Part shown: piece by piece, positions 40,468 to 52,625 of the stretch
Layout: each line of letters begins with the position of its first letter
Position numbering within the stretch: the stretch's first letter is position 1
Assembly: GCA_025677815.1 (NCBI GenBank)
Contig: JAIXMP010000005.1
Span: forward strand, 992,001-1,056,000
Origin: Phascolomyces articulosus
Taxonomy: Eukaryota > Mucoromycota > Mucoromycetes > Mucorales > Lichtheimiaceae
Direction of reading: 5' to 3'
DNA length: 64,000 nt
Program-made: the position numbers and the translations under genes
The notes under the pieces: generated by a model
What the model was told of the DNA's origin: nothing
Database searches by the model: none
The model's input: the letters and a program-made list of their open reading frames with translations, nothing else

Positions 40468-43400
40468 TTTTGAAATATAAAGAGTCACACACGTATTGAT
40501 TGGGGGGATAGGTGGAAGAAGAACGAGAGTCAATAGAATAGAATAGGATGATAATGATAGATATAAAGAAAGGGTAGATTAAAAGTATTTATAAAAAGAA
40601 TGAGAAGGAAAAGGGAGAAGAAAGAAAAAAGGGAAAAGAAAGATGAATTATTATTATATATTAGTTATAAAAAAAGCTTTTTTTTTTTTTTTGGCGGGCC
40701 CTTTTTCCTTTGAGTGGAGGGAAAAAGAAAGTGGGAAAAAAAAGAAGTAAAAAATGAATGAAGGGCCTATTGTTATATAATGGATAGAATAGAATTGGAT
40801 GATGTATTATGATGCTGATGAATGATATCGTCGACAAAATGTTTCGGGAATGGGACAATTCCAGAGCCAATGATCGATGATTTATTATCGGAAAATACAC
40901 AAAAAAGAAAATTGAACAACTAATCATGACCCTGACTTGAACCCTTTTACCGTACCTCTTATAACTCAGTTTTATATTATTACTGGGTCGCTTAATCAAA
41001 TAATAAAAAAGCGGGGTTCTTCTTTTCAGTAGAGAAGGGTCCCGCGTAAATAGAAAAAAAAATATTATAATTCCCTCTCTTTTTCCATCGTTTGTTTCTT
41101 TTTTTATTATTATTATAATATACAGAGTAGGAAAAGGAAAGTGGTTTTATATTATATATATCATACCATATAACAACAATAACAACGTACCAACAAGTCC
41201 CAATAACAGGTTTATTACAAGTAGTAGTAGCATAATAATGCATGGTAACTCATATTTTGTAAATAGAAAAGCTATAGAATGCTTTTTGGAATGATATGCA
41301 TCGGAAAGACTATATTCTCATTGGGTCCTGCATCTTTTCTCTCCCCCAAACTTGAACAGTTTGACTCCCTTTCAAAAAAAGTCCCTTTTTCGTTTTGAAA
41401 AAACTTTTTTTCGTTTACGTAATCTGAACCCTTATTTCCACCCGGGACCTAAAAAGAAAACAAATAAAGATGGACCCTGGAAAGACTACGTAATAATCAT
41501 CATCGTAATAAGTACAACCTATTTTTTTACAGGGTTGTGTTTTTTTTCTCCCGACCTCAATGAGAAACGTTACACTTTTTCAACCAACTCTATTAAAAAA
41601 TGAATGATTCATTTTAGAAGGTTTATCAATATTGCATATTGTGGTGAATATCTCCCCTTTTTTCTTCTTGTTTTTATAAGTAGCGCTTTATACTATTATA
41701 GACTCGCCAAGATACAGAATGATGATGCAAGATGATCTTCTCATTTCATGATAATAATAATAAGGATATAAATAAAAAACACAACCACATGGCATAGTTC
41801 TATATATATATATACTACGTTTATTTTATCTATACTAGACTGTATAAAGAAGTAGAATCATCATTGAGAATTCCGAGAAACTATTCTTCTTTATTCAATT
41901 CTTGTACATCAGGAACATATTGTTTATACATGGTAAGTGGTATAGTTATAGATTTAATACGAAATGGGTGGGGTTTTTTCCCCTCATCATCATCCTCACA
42001 TGTTACATATTCTTTATACAATAGATTGGTTCACTAATAGTAACAGTAAACTTTATTCTCTTCTCCTTTTTTTTATTATATATGCAAACTTCTTCCTTAA
42101 TAAGAAATTGAAGCTAAATATATAATAATAATAATTACTTATTGACGAAGGTAACGATGGATTGGATACCTTCCTTTTGATCATGATGTTTTTTAATGAG
42201 TATATTAAAGCAGAAGAGTATACAAGCTAGTATTAAGAATAACGAACTCAATGAAAAATGTTGTTAATTATTCGGTTTTGTTGAATTCAGACCAACAAGA
42301 ACATCGATACTTTTTGTGTACAGACAAAGAAATAAATGATACACACCAGGCCATTATTAACGCTTGTTTTTTTCCCCTCATTGTCAAAAACCCGCCATTG
42401 ACATTATTTCAATACAGCACGTTGGTTACTTCGGATAAATTTGAGTCTCTTTTTTTACCCGCTACATTCCCGTACGCTGGCTGGAATAATACTGCCAATA
42501 TACAAGAAGCAACTTCTATTTGATAAACGTCAGCCATAGCTATACGTAGATTTTTTTAATGAAAGAACAACTATATTTATCATGCATAACAACGATCTTC
42601 ATTCTCTTTTACTTATATCACTATAATAATCACTTTTTGTAGCAGAATTATTGTCTAATAGCATAATATTTATTATACAAAAACATCAAGTTGGCATGTT
42701 TCATACTCAATAATCGAAAAAGTCTCGTGTCAAAATATCAATGGTCTCGTGGGTTTTCACAATCGAAGACCCCTTTTTTTCCACTTTGAGTTTTCGTGGG
42801 GAAAAAAAGTATGTTTTTGCGGAGCTTATTATATCATTCTGTAAACGAAAGGAAAGTAATGCTTTTTGAGTAAATCAGACAAGATCATCATCATCATCAT
42901 CCCGAGAAAAAACTTGCTATTTACATGAATTATCACCGATTATTTCCTATATATTTACATCATATTATAAATAGATCAAGAATTATTCATGCTTTAGGAT
43001 AACCAATCACGTTTTTATTCTTTGATTTAATCAGAAAATTGTTACTATTTTAGTGGCCTTGTCCCCCTTGCATACTTAACCTATCGAGCTTTAACCTCTT
43101 GTTCGTTCTTGGCTTTTACCATTCCTTTGGTTTCTTTAATAACAGTAACTGTTCTAGTTCGAAATAAATTGCTCACAGTAATACATTAACTATAGAGTAA
43201 TTAGTAATATTGTGTTTTATATTCTAGTATGGAATGACTTGTTTAAAAGTTGACATTACCACAAGCACCTTATAGTAAAGCAAAGTAAACAGTAATACAC
43301 TTTTGTAGCCATCCCATTTTACACACACAAACACCTTATTATTATATCGTGTTATCCTCGTGACTTTCTGTGATTCTAAAAAAGCGCCTCAAATTCATTC

Positions 43401-44774
43401 GAAGGCGATCCCGTAATAATAGTTGGAACTATATTCTTGTACATATCACTTTTGGCAAATGCTATGGTATAAGATTTACTTGAAATGAATCCTTTTGGGC
43501 AATCATCAATGTTCTAAATTGCAGTTTTCTAACCTATATATGTTACAAATGATCTAGTTGTGCTAATTCATAGAAACATTCTATAAACAATACCGAATGC
43601 TACTCATAGAATGACCAACGATTCAATGAAAGTGATGTTCGTCGATGATTGTTGTTTTGTAGCTAAACAATGGTTATATAAAATCAAGCTCAGCGATATA
43701 ACTGATAGACGCATGAAGTTCGGAATATTGGTTTATGAGCGAGTTCAAAAGTCTTTTCATTGTAAGTTTTGAAATCGTAAGAATTAACGATTAGCTGATT
43801 GACTGTATTGTGATCACAGCAGTTGACAATATTCACCAATTTTTACATTATACTGTTGATAAGAAACAAACTACCCCAATTTTTTTTACGGTTACTATCA
43901 CTGCAATATAGATAGTAAATCAAATAGCTTTTTATTTGACTGATTTAAATCTTATTGATGTTTGTTTGTTATCACTATTATATGCTTTTTATATTACAAT
44001 TGACCACTTATTTTTTCCTCGCTATTGTTGTTGTTACTATGGTAATATAACCAATAGATAAATGTGCACCTTATTATTAGTACTGCTTCTACTAAGAAGC
44101 AAAGATATATGGTACCAAATGATGTTATAAATTGTCAACGGTTTTTTTTTATTTTGTAAATGAAAAACTCTGACTGGATGACATTATTGCAAACAAATAA
44201 TGGCCTATTGAATAGATGTTCTTGAATTTGTCGGTGGATTAATTTATTGTTGTTCGACGAATTTCTGGGCTGAGAGTATTGATTCTTCTTTAATGAGTTC
44301 ATGATGTTACGTATTGATGAATAATGAAAAATGTTACTTCTCTTTGTTTTCAAAAAAAAAAAAAAATTCAAAAAGAAGAAAGAAAATCATTTATTGCATA
44401 CTTTCATAACATCCAAATCGATGGCTAACTTGAAGGGAGAATTAGTAAATAGGTAAAATCATTCTAACAAAAATTTCATTATACAGTACAAACCCATTTA
44501 CGAAGAATGGTATACTTCTTTATTATTAAAAAAAAAATACAAGTGAACACACACACTAGCTACGTACAATATGTACACAATATCTTTCTTCTTTCATTTT
44601 TTCTTGGTTAAACTAATGAATGGATTTTACTTTTTTTTCAATGATAAGAAGTAATTTGTATAGAAATAATTCATCAGAAAGGATCACTCTATTTTACAAT
44701 ATGAACAATGAAAAAATACAATCGAAATTTGGCTTTCCTATATATATATATATATATATCATCAGAAAAAGATC
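40468..44774. other. Gene-poor AT-rich region
   Basis: These 4.3 kb upstream of hexokinase contain no open frame I can support. A 90-codon frame at 42251-42523 begins with ATG but has no recognisable domain, signal peptide or paired splice structure. A/T homopolymers and short ATC and TA repeats are common (for example near 42881-42901 and 44739-44759). No RNA gene was recognised. Confidence 0.45.
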
Positions 44775-44880
44775 GATCATCCTTTATTACTATTACTTTC
44801 AAAAAAACACGATTATCTTTATCACCATCACTTTCAAAAAAAACGAACATCCTTTATTACTATTAAATCCAAAAAAAAAG
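44775..44880 (+). repeat. Three imperfect ~35-nt tandem repeats in the F-box gene leader
   Basis: Units start near 44775, 44811 and 44845. Each reads roughly ATCnTTTATYACYATYA, then CTTTC or AATCC, then an A-run. They end eight bases before the ATG at 44888, so they would form most of the 5' leader. Confidence 0.7.
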
Positions 44881-44887
44881 CTTCAAT

Positions 44888-46744
44888 ATGCCAAACCTTA
44901 CTCTCTGTTTACCAGAAGAAATGTTCTCTGAAATTTTCAAGTATATTGATCAAAAAGATTCTGTCGAGTGCAAGAACGTATGCCAAAGATGGTCCAAAAT
45001 GGCTCCAAAATACACTACCACTGCTTGGAAAGAAGTACAGATCAATTCTGATTCTTGGAGAGAAACCAACATTCTAGTATACTTTGGGCATCATATCAAG
45101 AAACTTAATATCGAATCTCAACAAAATGCCAATAATATCCTTGATCAAATTGCCGCAAGAAATATTGATAAGCTTCAGATTCTTGGTAAGAAAATAAAAC
45201 AATAGAGATAAAAAAAAATAAGGACGCATTAATATAATTTATAGAATATAGACACATCTGTTATTGACGATCATAATTTTTTTTTCGCTGCGTAATAAAT
45301 TAAAATAGATATTTATGGATTTCCTATGGATAATCATTCCAATTTACTACCAACAAAACTTGGTCATTTTTAAATTTCATTGATTGAACTATCTTTATGG
45401 AATCATCCCATTAATCTTTCCCTCTTGGAATTACTCGATACACTACCAATGTTGACCCATCTTACAGTTATTCTTAATAAAGAGATCTCAAACAATTTGA
45501 TATCACAAGAGCAAGAACAAAATAGAAACAATAATGGCACCACAGGCTTGATTTATCTTTGTCTTGATAATCGATTTGCTTTTGAAAACCATATTCTTCC
45601 TGTCCTTCGTCGTTGCCCTTCTCTCGAGTTTTTTACATTGAGTCGCGAAGGTCCTGATTCAATAGAGACATCGGTCACCTATATCAATATAATTCATCAA
45701 GTATGTCCTTTAGTGCGTCATTTGTTATGGAATTCTTACGAAGATCATGTCACCCACGAACAATATATAGAATGGTACGCACAATCCAAGAATAAACAAC
45801 CTGTCACTCGTAACGACAATAATGATGACGAAGAAAGTGTTGTCCGTCAATTGGTTTTCCAAGGAAATGTTGAAGTTCTAAATGATGGTAAATAGGAAAT
45901 GCAGCAGCTGATTGATCTTTTGAGAAAATCAAGAAACGTACTTGAATTTTTGTGGTTTCAAACAATAACAAATTATGAACCACCCATGTGGAACATATTG
46001 GCTAATCACCTTTCTTTTCCTCGACTTCGCTCAACAAAACAACATCTTGATGTAGCTGATAATATCGCGACAAACAATTGTATCGAATTTATGCAAAGAC
46101 ATGATCACCTTGAACAATTTGAAATTTATATTATGAGATCATTACAAAATGAACAAGATCCAAATGAAATAATTCCAGCAAACCCAACGCGCGTCATTGA
46201 TAGTATCGGTACCCATCTTCGGCAACTTCAAAAAATAGCTATTCATTTTGATTTTATTACTTCTGATATGAATGTTTCAACACCTTTATCCAACATTTTT
46301 GAACGACTTGAAAATATCCAGGAAGTTACGCTGACTGGCTTTCTTATTGAGGATCAAGTTTTATTGGTATTAGCAAGTAGACTGCAACATATTGAAATTT
46401 TACATTTGGATAATGGCAGATTAGAATTACAAGTAGAGAATCATCCAGGACAAACTACTGAAGGAATGATTGAATTTGCTGAAAATATGCGTGATACGAA
46501 TAAATGTTCGATAAAAGAATTACGTCGTCGTAATTTCAACATCATCAGTGACCAAGTCCTCAATATATTTGGCCAAACTATTACTTTAATGACATTAGGT
46601 ATTTCAAATAATACTCATATCACCGATGAAGGGATTAATGATTTCATCAATGGTAACAATGACAAAAGTATCAAAGTATTCGGATGTCCATCTGTCACTC
46701 CTGATAACCCTGTTCACGTAAATCATCAAAGTTTAATGTTTTAG
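44888..46744 (+). pseudogene. F-box/leucine-rich-repeat protein gene interrupted by two in-frame stops
   Basis: Exon 1 (44888-45185) encodes an N-terminal F-box (LPEEMFSEIFKYIDQKDS, then ECKNVCQRWSKMAP), the Skp1-binding part of SCF ubiquitin ligases. After an intron (45186-45308, donor GTAAGA, acceptor ATAG) one frame runs to TAG/TAA-free coding over almost the whole rest of the gene and shows leucine-rich-repeat character (LIELSLWNHPINLSLLELLD, LTLMTLGISN-like stretches). Two stops break it: TAA at 45371-45373 and TAG at 45893-45895. The coding frame is identical before, between and after them, and no usable GT-AG pair removes either. Both are one C-to-T step from a Gln codon. This is either a recent pseudogene or a gene needing readthrough. 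F-box/LRR families are often expanded and decaying in Mucoromycota. Confidence 0.75.
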
Positions 46745-48519
46745 ACTAATTTAAATTTGTTTCATAAATCTTAATTTCAACATTCTCTTATTACCTATAT
46801 ATTCTATCTATATTATTTTTGTTAAAAAATAAAAATTCACTTTATATAAAATTGGTATTTGACTCTTTCTTGTATTTGGAGATAAAAAAAAGAAAGTTTA
46901 TAGAAAAGTAATAGGAATGAAAAGACCTGTCAAGTGCATTTTGGATGGATAAAAATGTTTTATTCATCATCAATCTCCCTCATAAACACGCACACAACAA
47001 GGAATAAATAATTAGATACCTAACCATGACAACAAAAAGTATAAAACGACTTTGGGGTATTATCATGCATTCGGCGACTTGACAAAATTATTACTTCCAC
47101 AATTTGCATTCAATCATATCCGACGTCATTTCCTCCATCGTTCCCTTTCCCTTCCACAATGGCTTCGTTTCTATTCCTCCTGAATCAATTTTGGAACAGC
47201 CTCTCATTGCACAAAGAAGTATTCGATCCAGTCAAATCAAAACTCTGCTAATTGTTGATTACTAGACCAAACATAGGGTTTCCAATATTATCTGTTTTGC
47301 TTTTATATCTCTTGCTCACTCTGTACTTGTACCTTTCGTCACCACTCTACTTTTATTCCATACAATTATCCAATCGTCATCAACCTTTATCCTCCCACTT
47401 CCAAGTTCTTCTATCCTGCCCAAGCATTAGTTGTAATTTTGGAAATACTCACTGTTGCACACCCTATCTGCACAACAATATTTGGTGGTGTCTCTTATGC
47501 AATCTAACTCCAACTCATACCCTCTCGCACCACCAAATTGCAAATATGTTTACATCTTATATCTGCCAAATATGCTTATCTGCATCCAGATCCCTTCATC
47601 ATTTCTTCTTTCTATTCCTACTTGATAAAAAAAGACATATCAACACCAAAAGCTGGGTTAGTTTGAGATTTCTTGTTTCTTTGTATCAGGCATATACATT
47701 TAAGTTGACAAAAGTAAAACCTGGTCTTTTTGAATCTGCTGTGTCAAGTTTGCATAATAAAAAACGTCTTTGTAGTAGGACAGGTGGAAGATATCAGTCT
47801 AATAGCACAGATGACTTGATGGCGATGACATATAGTAGTGATTGGTAATGGATTCATAGCAAGTGATGACGTGTATGTATAATAAGTAACTATAATATAT
47901 GGTATATATATGAGAGACGAAGTTTTGCATGCAAAAGGGAGAAAGAAAAAAGAGGGTGGGACCAAAATCAGCAGAAATTGAAAACAAGAAAAAAAAATCC
48001 AGGGGTACACAAACATGCACCATGTTGTTATGCTGATCCTATAACCATAGAAACTTACCTTGAAGTCTTGAAATCCTGCATGGATTTTTATTATTGAATA
48101 ATGTGATTCATAGATTTCATCCAAAAATATATAATTACCCTGGAAAGACTGATAATAAATGAATCGGCGCTACGGAGAAATATGCTTGTACGTACCAAGA
48201 TGAAACAAAATAAGTTTGGTTAGGAGTGTTAACCAGGCACAGGTTTGGTTACGGAGTGCCTGTATACTTTTTTTACGCGAGAACAGGTAGCATGCTTCTT
48301 CTTTATCCTTTTCTTTACGATACAATCATATCGCTATATAACACCATATAACTAATACATAAAATAATCAAGGCACTGGGTCATAAAATAAGCCACTATC
48401 GGATGTTCAATTGATAAAAAATAATAATAATAATAAAAAGAGCTCTGCTCTCTCTCTTTTTTTTTTCTTTGACAAATATCAGAACACGATCATTCAGTTT
48501 TTGGAGATCTGGTTGCTTG
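46745..48519. other. Degenerate region with coding-looking fragments, no coherent gene
   Basis: The plus strand near 47090-47630 is pyrimidine-rich and gives long open stretches in several frames, including one beginning near 47090 broken by TAG, TAG and TAA. None starts with a convincing ATG or shows a domain. On the minus strand an exon-like block (48139-48059) flanked by CAG and GTAAGT encodes 27 residues beginning GNYIFLDEIYESHYSIIKIH, but I could not join it to neighbours. Best read as decayed or unresolved gene material. Confidence 0.35.
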
Positions 48520-48790
48520 ATCTCCCCCCTTCACAGAGGTTGGGTTGTCAGCTCTTTAAAATTGGGTGGTTGGGGAACATAGATGGTGTACCGGTTGCGT
48601 CCTTGCAACGGCGGCTCTGTCTGGATTAACACGGCGTGTTTATGTTTCTTGCAAATTGGATGTCCGGGTTTTGGTGTTTTCTAGTGGTGAGCCCTGTCTT
48701 CATTCATTTCTCCGCCCTACCCTGTTTGTGTCTGTTCTTGAGCAATACTCTCCAAATGAAGGATTACTGATGGATAGAGTCATTTGCTAG
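48520..48790. other. Locally GC-richer patch of unknown origin
   Basis: This patch is visibly richer in G and C than everything around it (for example CGGTTGCGTCC and AACGGCGGCTC near 48590-48620). Open frames through it show no known domain. It could be an old repeat or transposon fragment or an RNA-coding segment; nothing in the sequence decides. Confidence 0.35.
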
Positions 48791-49933
48791 ATTTGAAATT
48801 AATTTTTCTCATCATATGCGTCTTGTCAGTAAATTTCAATATTGCACTTCCATTGTGTTTACTTTCAAGCAATTTTTTCCACCCGCCAACTTTGTTGGCA
48901 CATAATTCAATTAAGAAAATGATAAAAAAAACATACTTGATAAAAGACGATGCACTATTGTAAAAATGGTGTGTCTTTTTTTTCAGGTCCTTCCTTTTTA
49001 TATACTTTAGTTGTTTCATATTTATAACTTTATAATTTTTAATAAACTACATTATTGTTTCTTTATTATCATAAACATCATCATAAAAACCCATTGTTTT
49101 TAACGGTTCCCATTTTCTGGAATGGGTTCCGAATGCACGGACCATGCCAATATTTTTCTCTTTTATATAATTAATCTGACGTTTGATTATTTGATCATGA
49201 AAGAACAGGCTTTATTAACAATAATAGGCGGTGCCACATATTTCCAATTGACTGTTATTATTATTATTATTATTTTATTAGTATTTCGTCATGAACGATT
49301 ATTACAAGCAAGCCAAGCCAAGAACAAGCAAGAAACGGTCCAAACAACCTTACAGCCTTACAAGCACTGGTCCATTAGTCAAGTTAGAACTTAATCACAA
49401 TAGCAGGCATAATAATAAAGTCTTTTATTGTCTTGGGCTTTTTTTTAAAAAAAAAAAGTGATTTGATAACACATTGATTTCTTCATGTTAAAAGTCTTTA
49501 ATAATAAAAAACACGCAATCGTTTATTCATTGAAAGATTGATCTTTTAATCCTAATCAACTTTTTCTTTCTTGGTCCATTTTTTTTTCGGAACACTTCTG
49601 GATGCACAGACCATGTCAATTTAAGGGAAACGTACGAGTGTGTTTTTTAAAGTGTGGGTATGAGCCAGCTCTATAAATAATAAAATACGAATAGTAGTAA
49701 TAATAAGAAAAAAAATTACTTTATCTGAAAAACTTACAAAGATACGATAGACAACACAACAAGAAACAGCTACCATACCCCGTTCGCATGATAGCGTGTT
49801 GTTTAAATACAACTTTAGTCAACACAGGAGCATAAAGAATGGATGGAAATCAACAAGACGATGTTAAAGATGGCACAATAGTAGTACAAATGCCAATTTT
49901 ACTTGCATGTGAAAGCACAAGAGATCTATTAAG
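48791..49933. other. Intergenic, weak signals only
   Basis: This stretch holds a 90-codon ATG-started frame at 49122-49394 with one hydrophobic span but no other support. Two copies of a 23-nt motif (ATGCACRGACCATGYCAAT core) lie near 49129-49151 and 49597-49619. Confidence 0.35.
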
Positions 49934-51553
49934 CTAAGTCCTATCTAGGTTCACATAAAAAGTAAGAGGGGACCCAGACAGGATTGTGAAGATCACAACG
50001 AGTGAAACTATGCAATAAGAGAAAAAAGCAAGCAGAAGTGAAAAGAGCACTACCGGCACGGCAGTCATACCATATGTTGGATTTTTGTACTTGTTACAAT
50101 CATGACCAAAATCACCACCACCGTAAGTATCTATGCTGACAGCAAAGTTGCAGAAACTAATAGTACCAACGACAAAACCATAGTAAGTATATCACGCAAG
50201 TTCGATGAACGGAACAAACCATACTCACGACGACGAGAAGGAACAGGCATTTGAAGTGGGTTGACAGGTTCAAGATCAAGGCCAGTGACAGCTGGGTAGT
50301 GGTTGTGCAAAGAAGAGATGGAAAAGTACGAAATATAACATATATGACACGGAAATCTAAACGAGCAATCAAAAGAAGTGCAAGATCCACATAGACAGTA
50401 ATCAAATAAACACAAAAACGGCAAATACACGACGACCTTCTTCAATAGAACTACTGGCAATGGTAACAATAATACTAATAAAGATGAGGGTCGTGCAATT
50501 CTAACCATGATCCATTTCTGCACTTTAATCCAACCTTTACGGAATAAAAATACAATCACCACAGCGGCAAACAATTTGTCCAGTAAAAATAATTAATGCA
50601 TTTGTTAGTGTTTGCGTGATGCCTGATCCTCCTCCTTCACCACCACCACTATCACGGCCACTGGAGGGTAGCATGGTCATTATTTGGAAAACTGACAAAA
50701 GAACGTGTAGGGCAAATAATAATACTCACATAAAAAAAATATGCTAATTATATATAAATATATATCTTTGTCAATTTTTCCTCCTATATTCATTGCTGTC
50801 ATTGTTCTTGCCCTTTCTTCACATTATTACCTTTTTTTTTACCTGCGTATAATCATTACTTCCACTATAGACCACTTTGATTAAAAAAATACTGAGAATG
50901 ATACAGGCATGCAACCACAGGTTTAATAATAAACTAAATTTGTTGATTATAAAACTTTAACTTGATCACAAATAATTCTTCATCGTCTCGTTCTTTATTT
51001 CATTGCTGCTGTTACGCCTCATTGGATGAATTACGTGATCTACCCAAATTCGTCATTGCCATATTCCTATCATGATGACTCTCCATTCCTAGTAAAATTA
51101 TTAAAAAAAAGGAGAATGATGAGATTTTATCCATATTTTTTATGGATAGGGCAATTATAATGTATTAGGACTCGAATTGACAGCAAGGGCAGCATCCAAT
51201 CAAGATGCTCTCTGATCATTATTTTAGGACATGACAGTAGCACGTCTTGATCGACGAGCTGCCAAAGTGGCTTCACAGGTTTTATAATGACTTTTTTTAA
51301 TCGACATTTTGACATTCTTCTATGGAACATTGATGATGTCTTTTAATCCACACAATGAACACATCCATGTAGCTGATTTTCGAAAACGGGTACATAATAT
51401 AGGTTCTTTATCAAGCGTTGCTTAAGGTCATTCTTCTATTTCATGTGGACGCTCATGAGGAATGGATGCCGTGGTGGTTGTGATAGTCGTTGGTGCTACC
51501 GTAGCTTCATCGTCGACGATGTCATCATGTAAGGCAACGGGACTTCTGGACAT
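49934..51553 (-). pseudogene. Decayed multi-exon gene for a membrane protein of unknown family
   Basis: A chain of protein-like blocks on the minus strand suggests a broken gene. Block A (51553 to about 51130) opens MSRSPVALHDDIVDDEATVA and keeps one frame, including TWMCSLCGLKD and HYKTCEATLAARRSRRAT. It is cut by stops at 51430, 51424, 51322, 51226, 51202 and 51157. Block B (51088-51016) and block C (50891-50843) are bounded by AG and GT and join in frame (SRNSSNEA to IFLIKVVYSGSNDYTQ). Block D near 50690 reads MTMLPSSGRDSGGG and reaches a hydrophobic span, after which the protein-like sequence switches frame repeatedly. A last block near 50140-49940 is hydrophobic, after GHDCNKYKNPTYG. Some frame switches may be introns, but the stops in block A cannot all be. 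The family is not recognised. Confidence 0.45.
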
Positions 51554-52400
51554 AAAAACGACACCCTCCCCCAAAAAAAACGAATAAAGAGGAAAAGTCT
51601 ATTTTTTTTGTAATGAGTTGAGTGAATGTGTTTATTTCTGTTGTTTAATATTCCCAAGAGAGTGAGATTAGGAATAATTAGTATGTGTGTGTAACATGGT
51701 GATTTATATCATAGCAAGTAAAATTTTACTATTACACTTCGAGAATTAAAGAGTTATAATAAAATTTCTGATATGGTGATTATATATAATGATGCAACCT
51801 GTTGGAAGAGGTTTTCAAAGTTGTTGCGTATATGGGTACGAACTGCCTCAACCATCCCAACTTTCATCCTATCCAACTCAAGAAAGTAAATAGAAGCAAT
51901 ACAATATTTATGCACCGTATTAATCTGATTTTAAGTTCCGATTGGCGCGCAGTGATATATAAAAAAGAACCACAAACCCAATTTCTGTTACTCTTTTTTC
52001 TTCTTTTTCTTCGCCGACAGTTGGGCACGTCCATTACTGACAGTCAAGAAAGCTATCCAACAGTGATGCTCTGTCCGTCCCTTTCGTCATTGGGGACCGT
52101 TAATGTCACGCGAGGGCATTATCGTTAACAAGTCAATTAGGCACCCTCATTCCGAACCCTATTATTAACTTCTAAAGTCAATCCCCCACTGTTTACTTTA
52201 ATCTCAATGCATAATTCTGAGATTTCCCTTAAAATCCCCCTCATTGGTTGTAGTACCTCATTACAATCACACCCATAAGCGGAGCCATTCAAATGAAGAA
52301 ATACTGAGGATGGTGGCAGCGAGCTATGAATGCTTGGCAACAAGCTACTGGCTGAGTGCGTGAAAGAGCGTAATTTTTTTGTATTTATAGGCATTCCAAT
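51554..52400. other. Intergenic, no supported gene
   Basis: Open frames here (plus 51802-52128, minus 52433-52137) begin only at TTG codons and carry no recognisable motif. The part from 52130 to 52400 is less AT-rich than its surroundings and merges into the minisatellite. Confidence 0.4.
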
Positions 52401-52625
52401 GTCAAGTTCTCTTTTCAAGCAAGCTCCTTTCAAGGCAAGGTCGTCTACCTAAGGCAAGGTCGTCTTCCCAGGCCATGATGTTTTTTCCAAGCCAAGTTTC
52501 ATTCCGTGTCAAGATTCCTTTCCCAAGTTGAGGTCCTTTTCTGTTTCAAATTCCATTCCAAGTCAAGATTCCTTTCCATCTCAAGTTCTCATGCCAGGTC
52601 AAGTTCTCATTCGGTGATCAAGTTT
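52401..52625 (+). repeat. Degenerate minisatellite, about 12 units of ~18 nt
   Basis: Successive units of 16-19 nt follow the loose pattern G-T/C-CAAG-T/A-TTC-C-T-TTTCC-AA. Examples are GTCAAGTTCTCTTTTCAA at 52401, GTCAAGATTCCTTTCCCAA near 52508, GTCAAGATTCCTTTCCAT near 52562, and GTCAAGTTCTCATTCGGT near 52598. On the minus strand 18 nt would read as a six-residue repeat (L-D/E-x-E-x-N), but stops interrupt it. Confidence 0.75.

Noticed and set aside
42251..42523. 90-codon ATG-started open frame in the gene-poor region
   Set aside because: No domain, signal peptide, splice context or compositional support; expected by chance in 4 kb of AT-rich DNA.
47252..47848. 198-codon open frame rich in Leu, Ser, His and Phe
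   Set aside because: It begins at TTG rather than ATG and its composition reflects a pyrimidine-rich strand. Other frames of the same DNA look equally protein-like, so it is not called as a gene.
49122..49394. 90-codon frame with one hydrophobic span
   Set aside because: The span comes from an ATT repeat; no homology or promoter evidence.
44888..51553. Stop-codon reassignment (TAA/TAG read as Gln)
   Set aside because: VPS13, FUN30, DHX33, hexokinase and the secreted-protein genes all end at conserved C-termini with TAA, TAG or TGA, so the standard code is used; local nonsense mutation is simpler.
52137..52433. 98-codon minus-strand frame
   Set aside because: Starts at TTG, overlaps the minisatellite and shows no recognisable motif.
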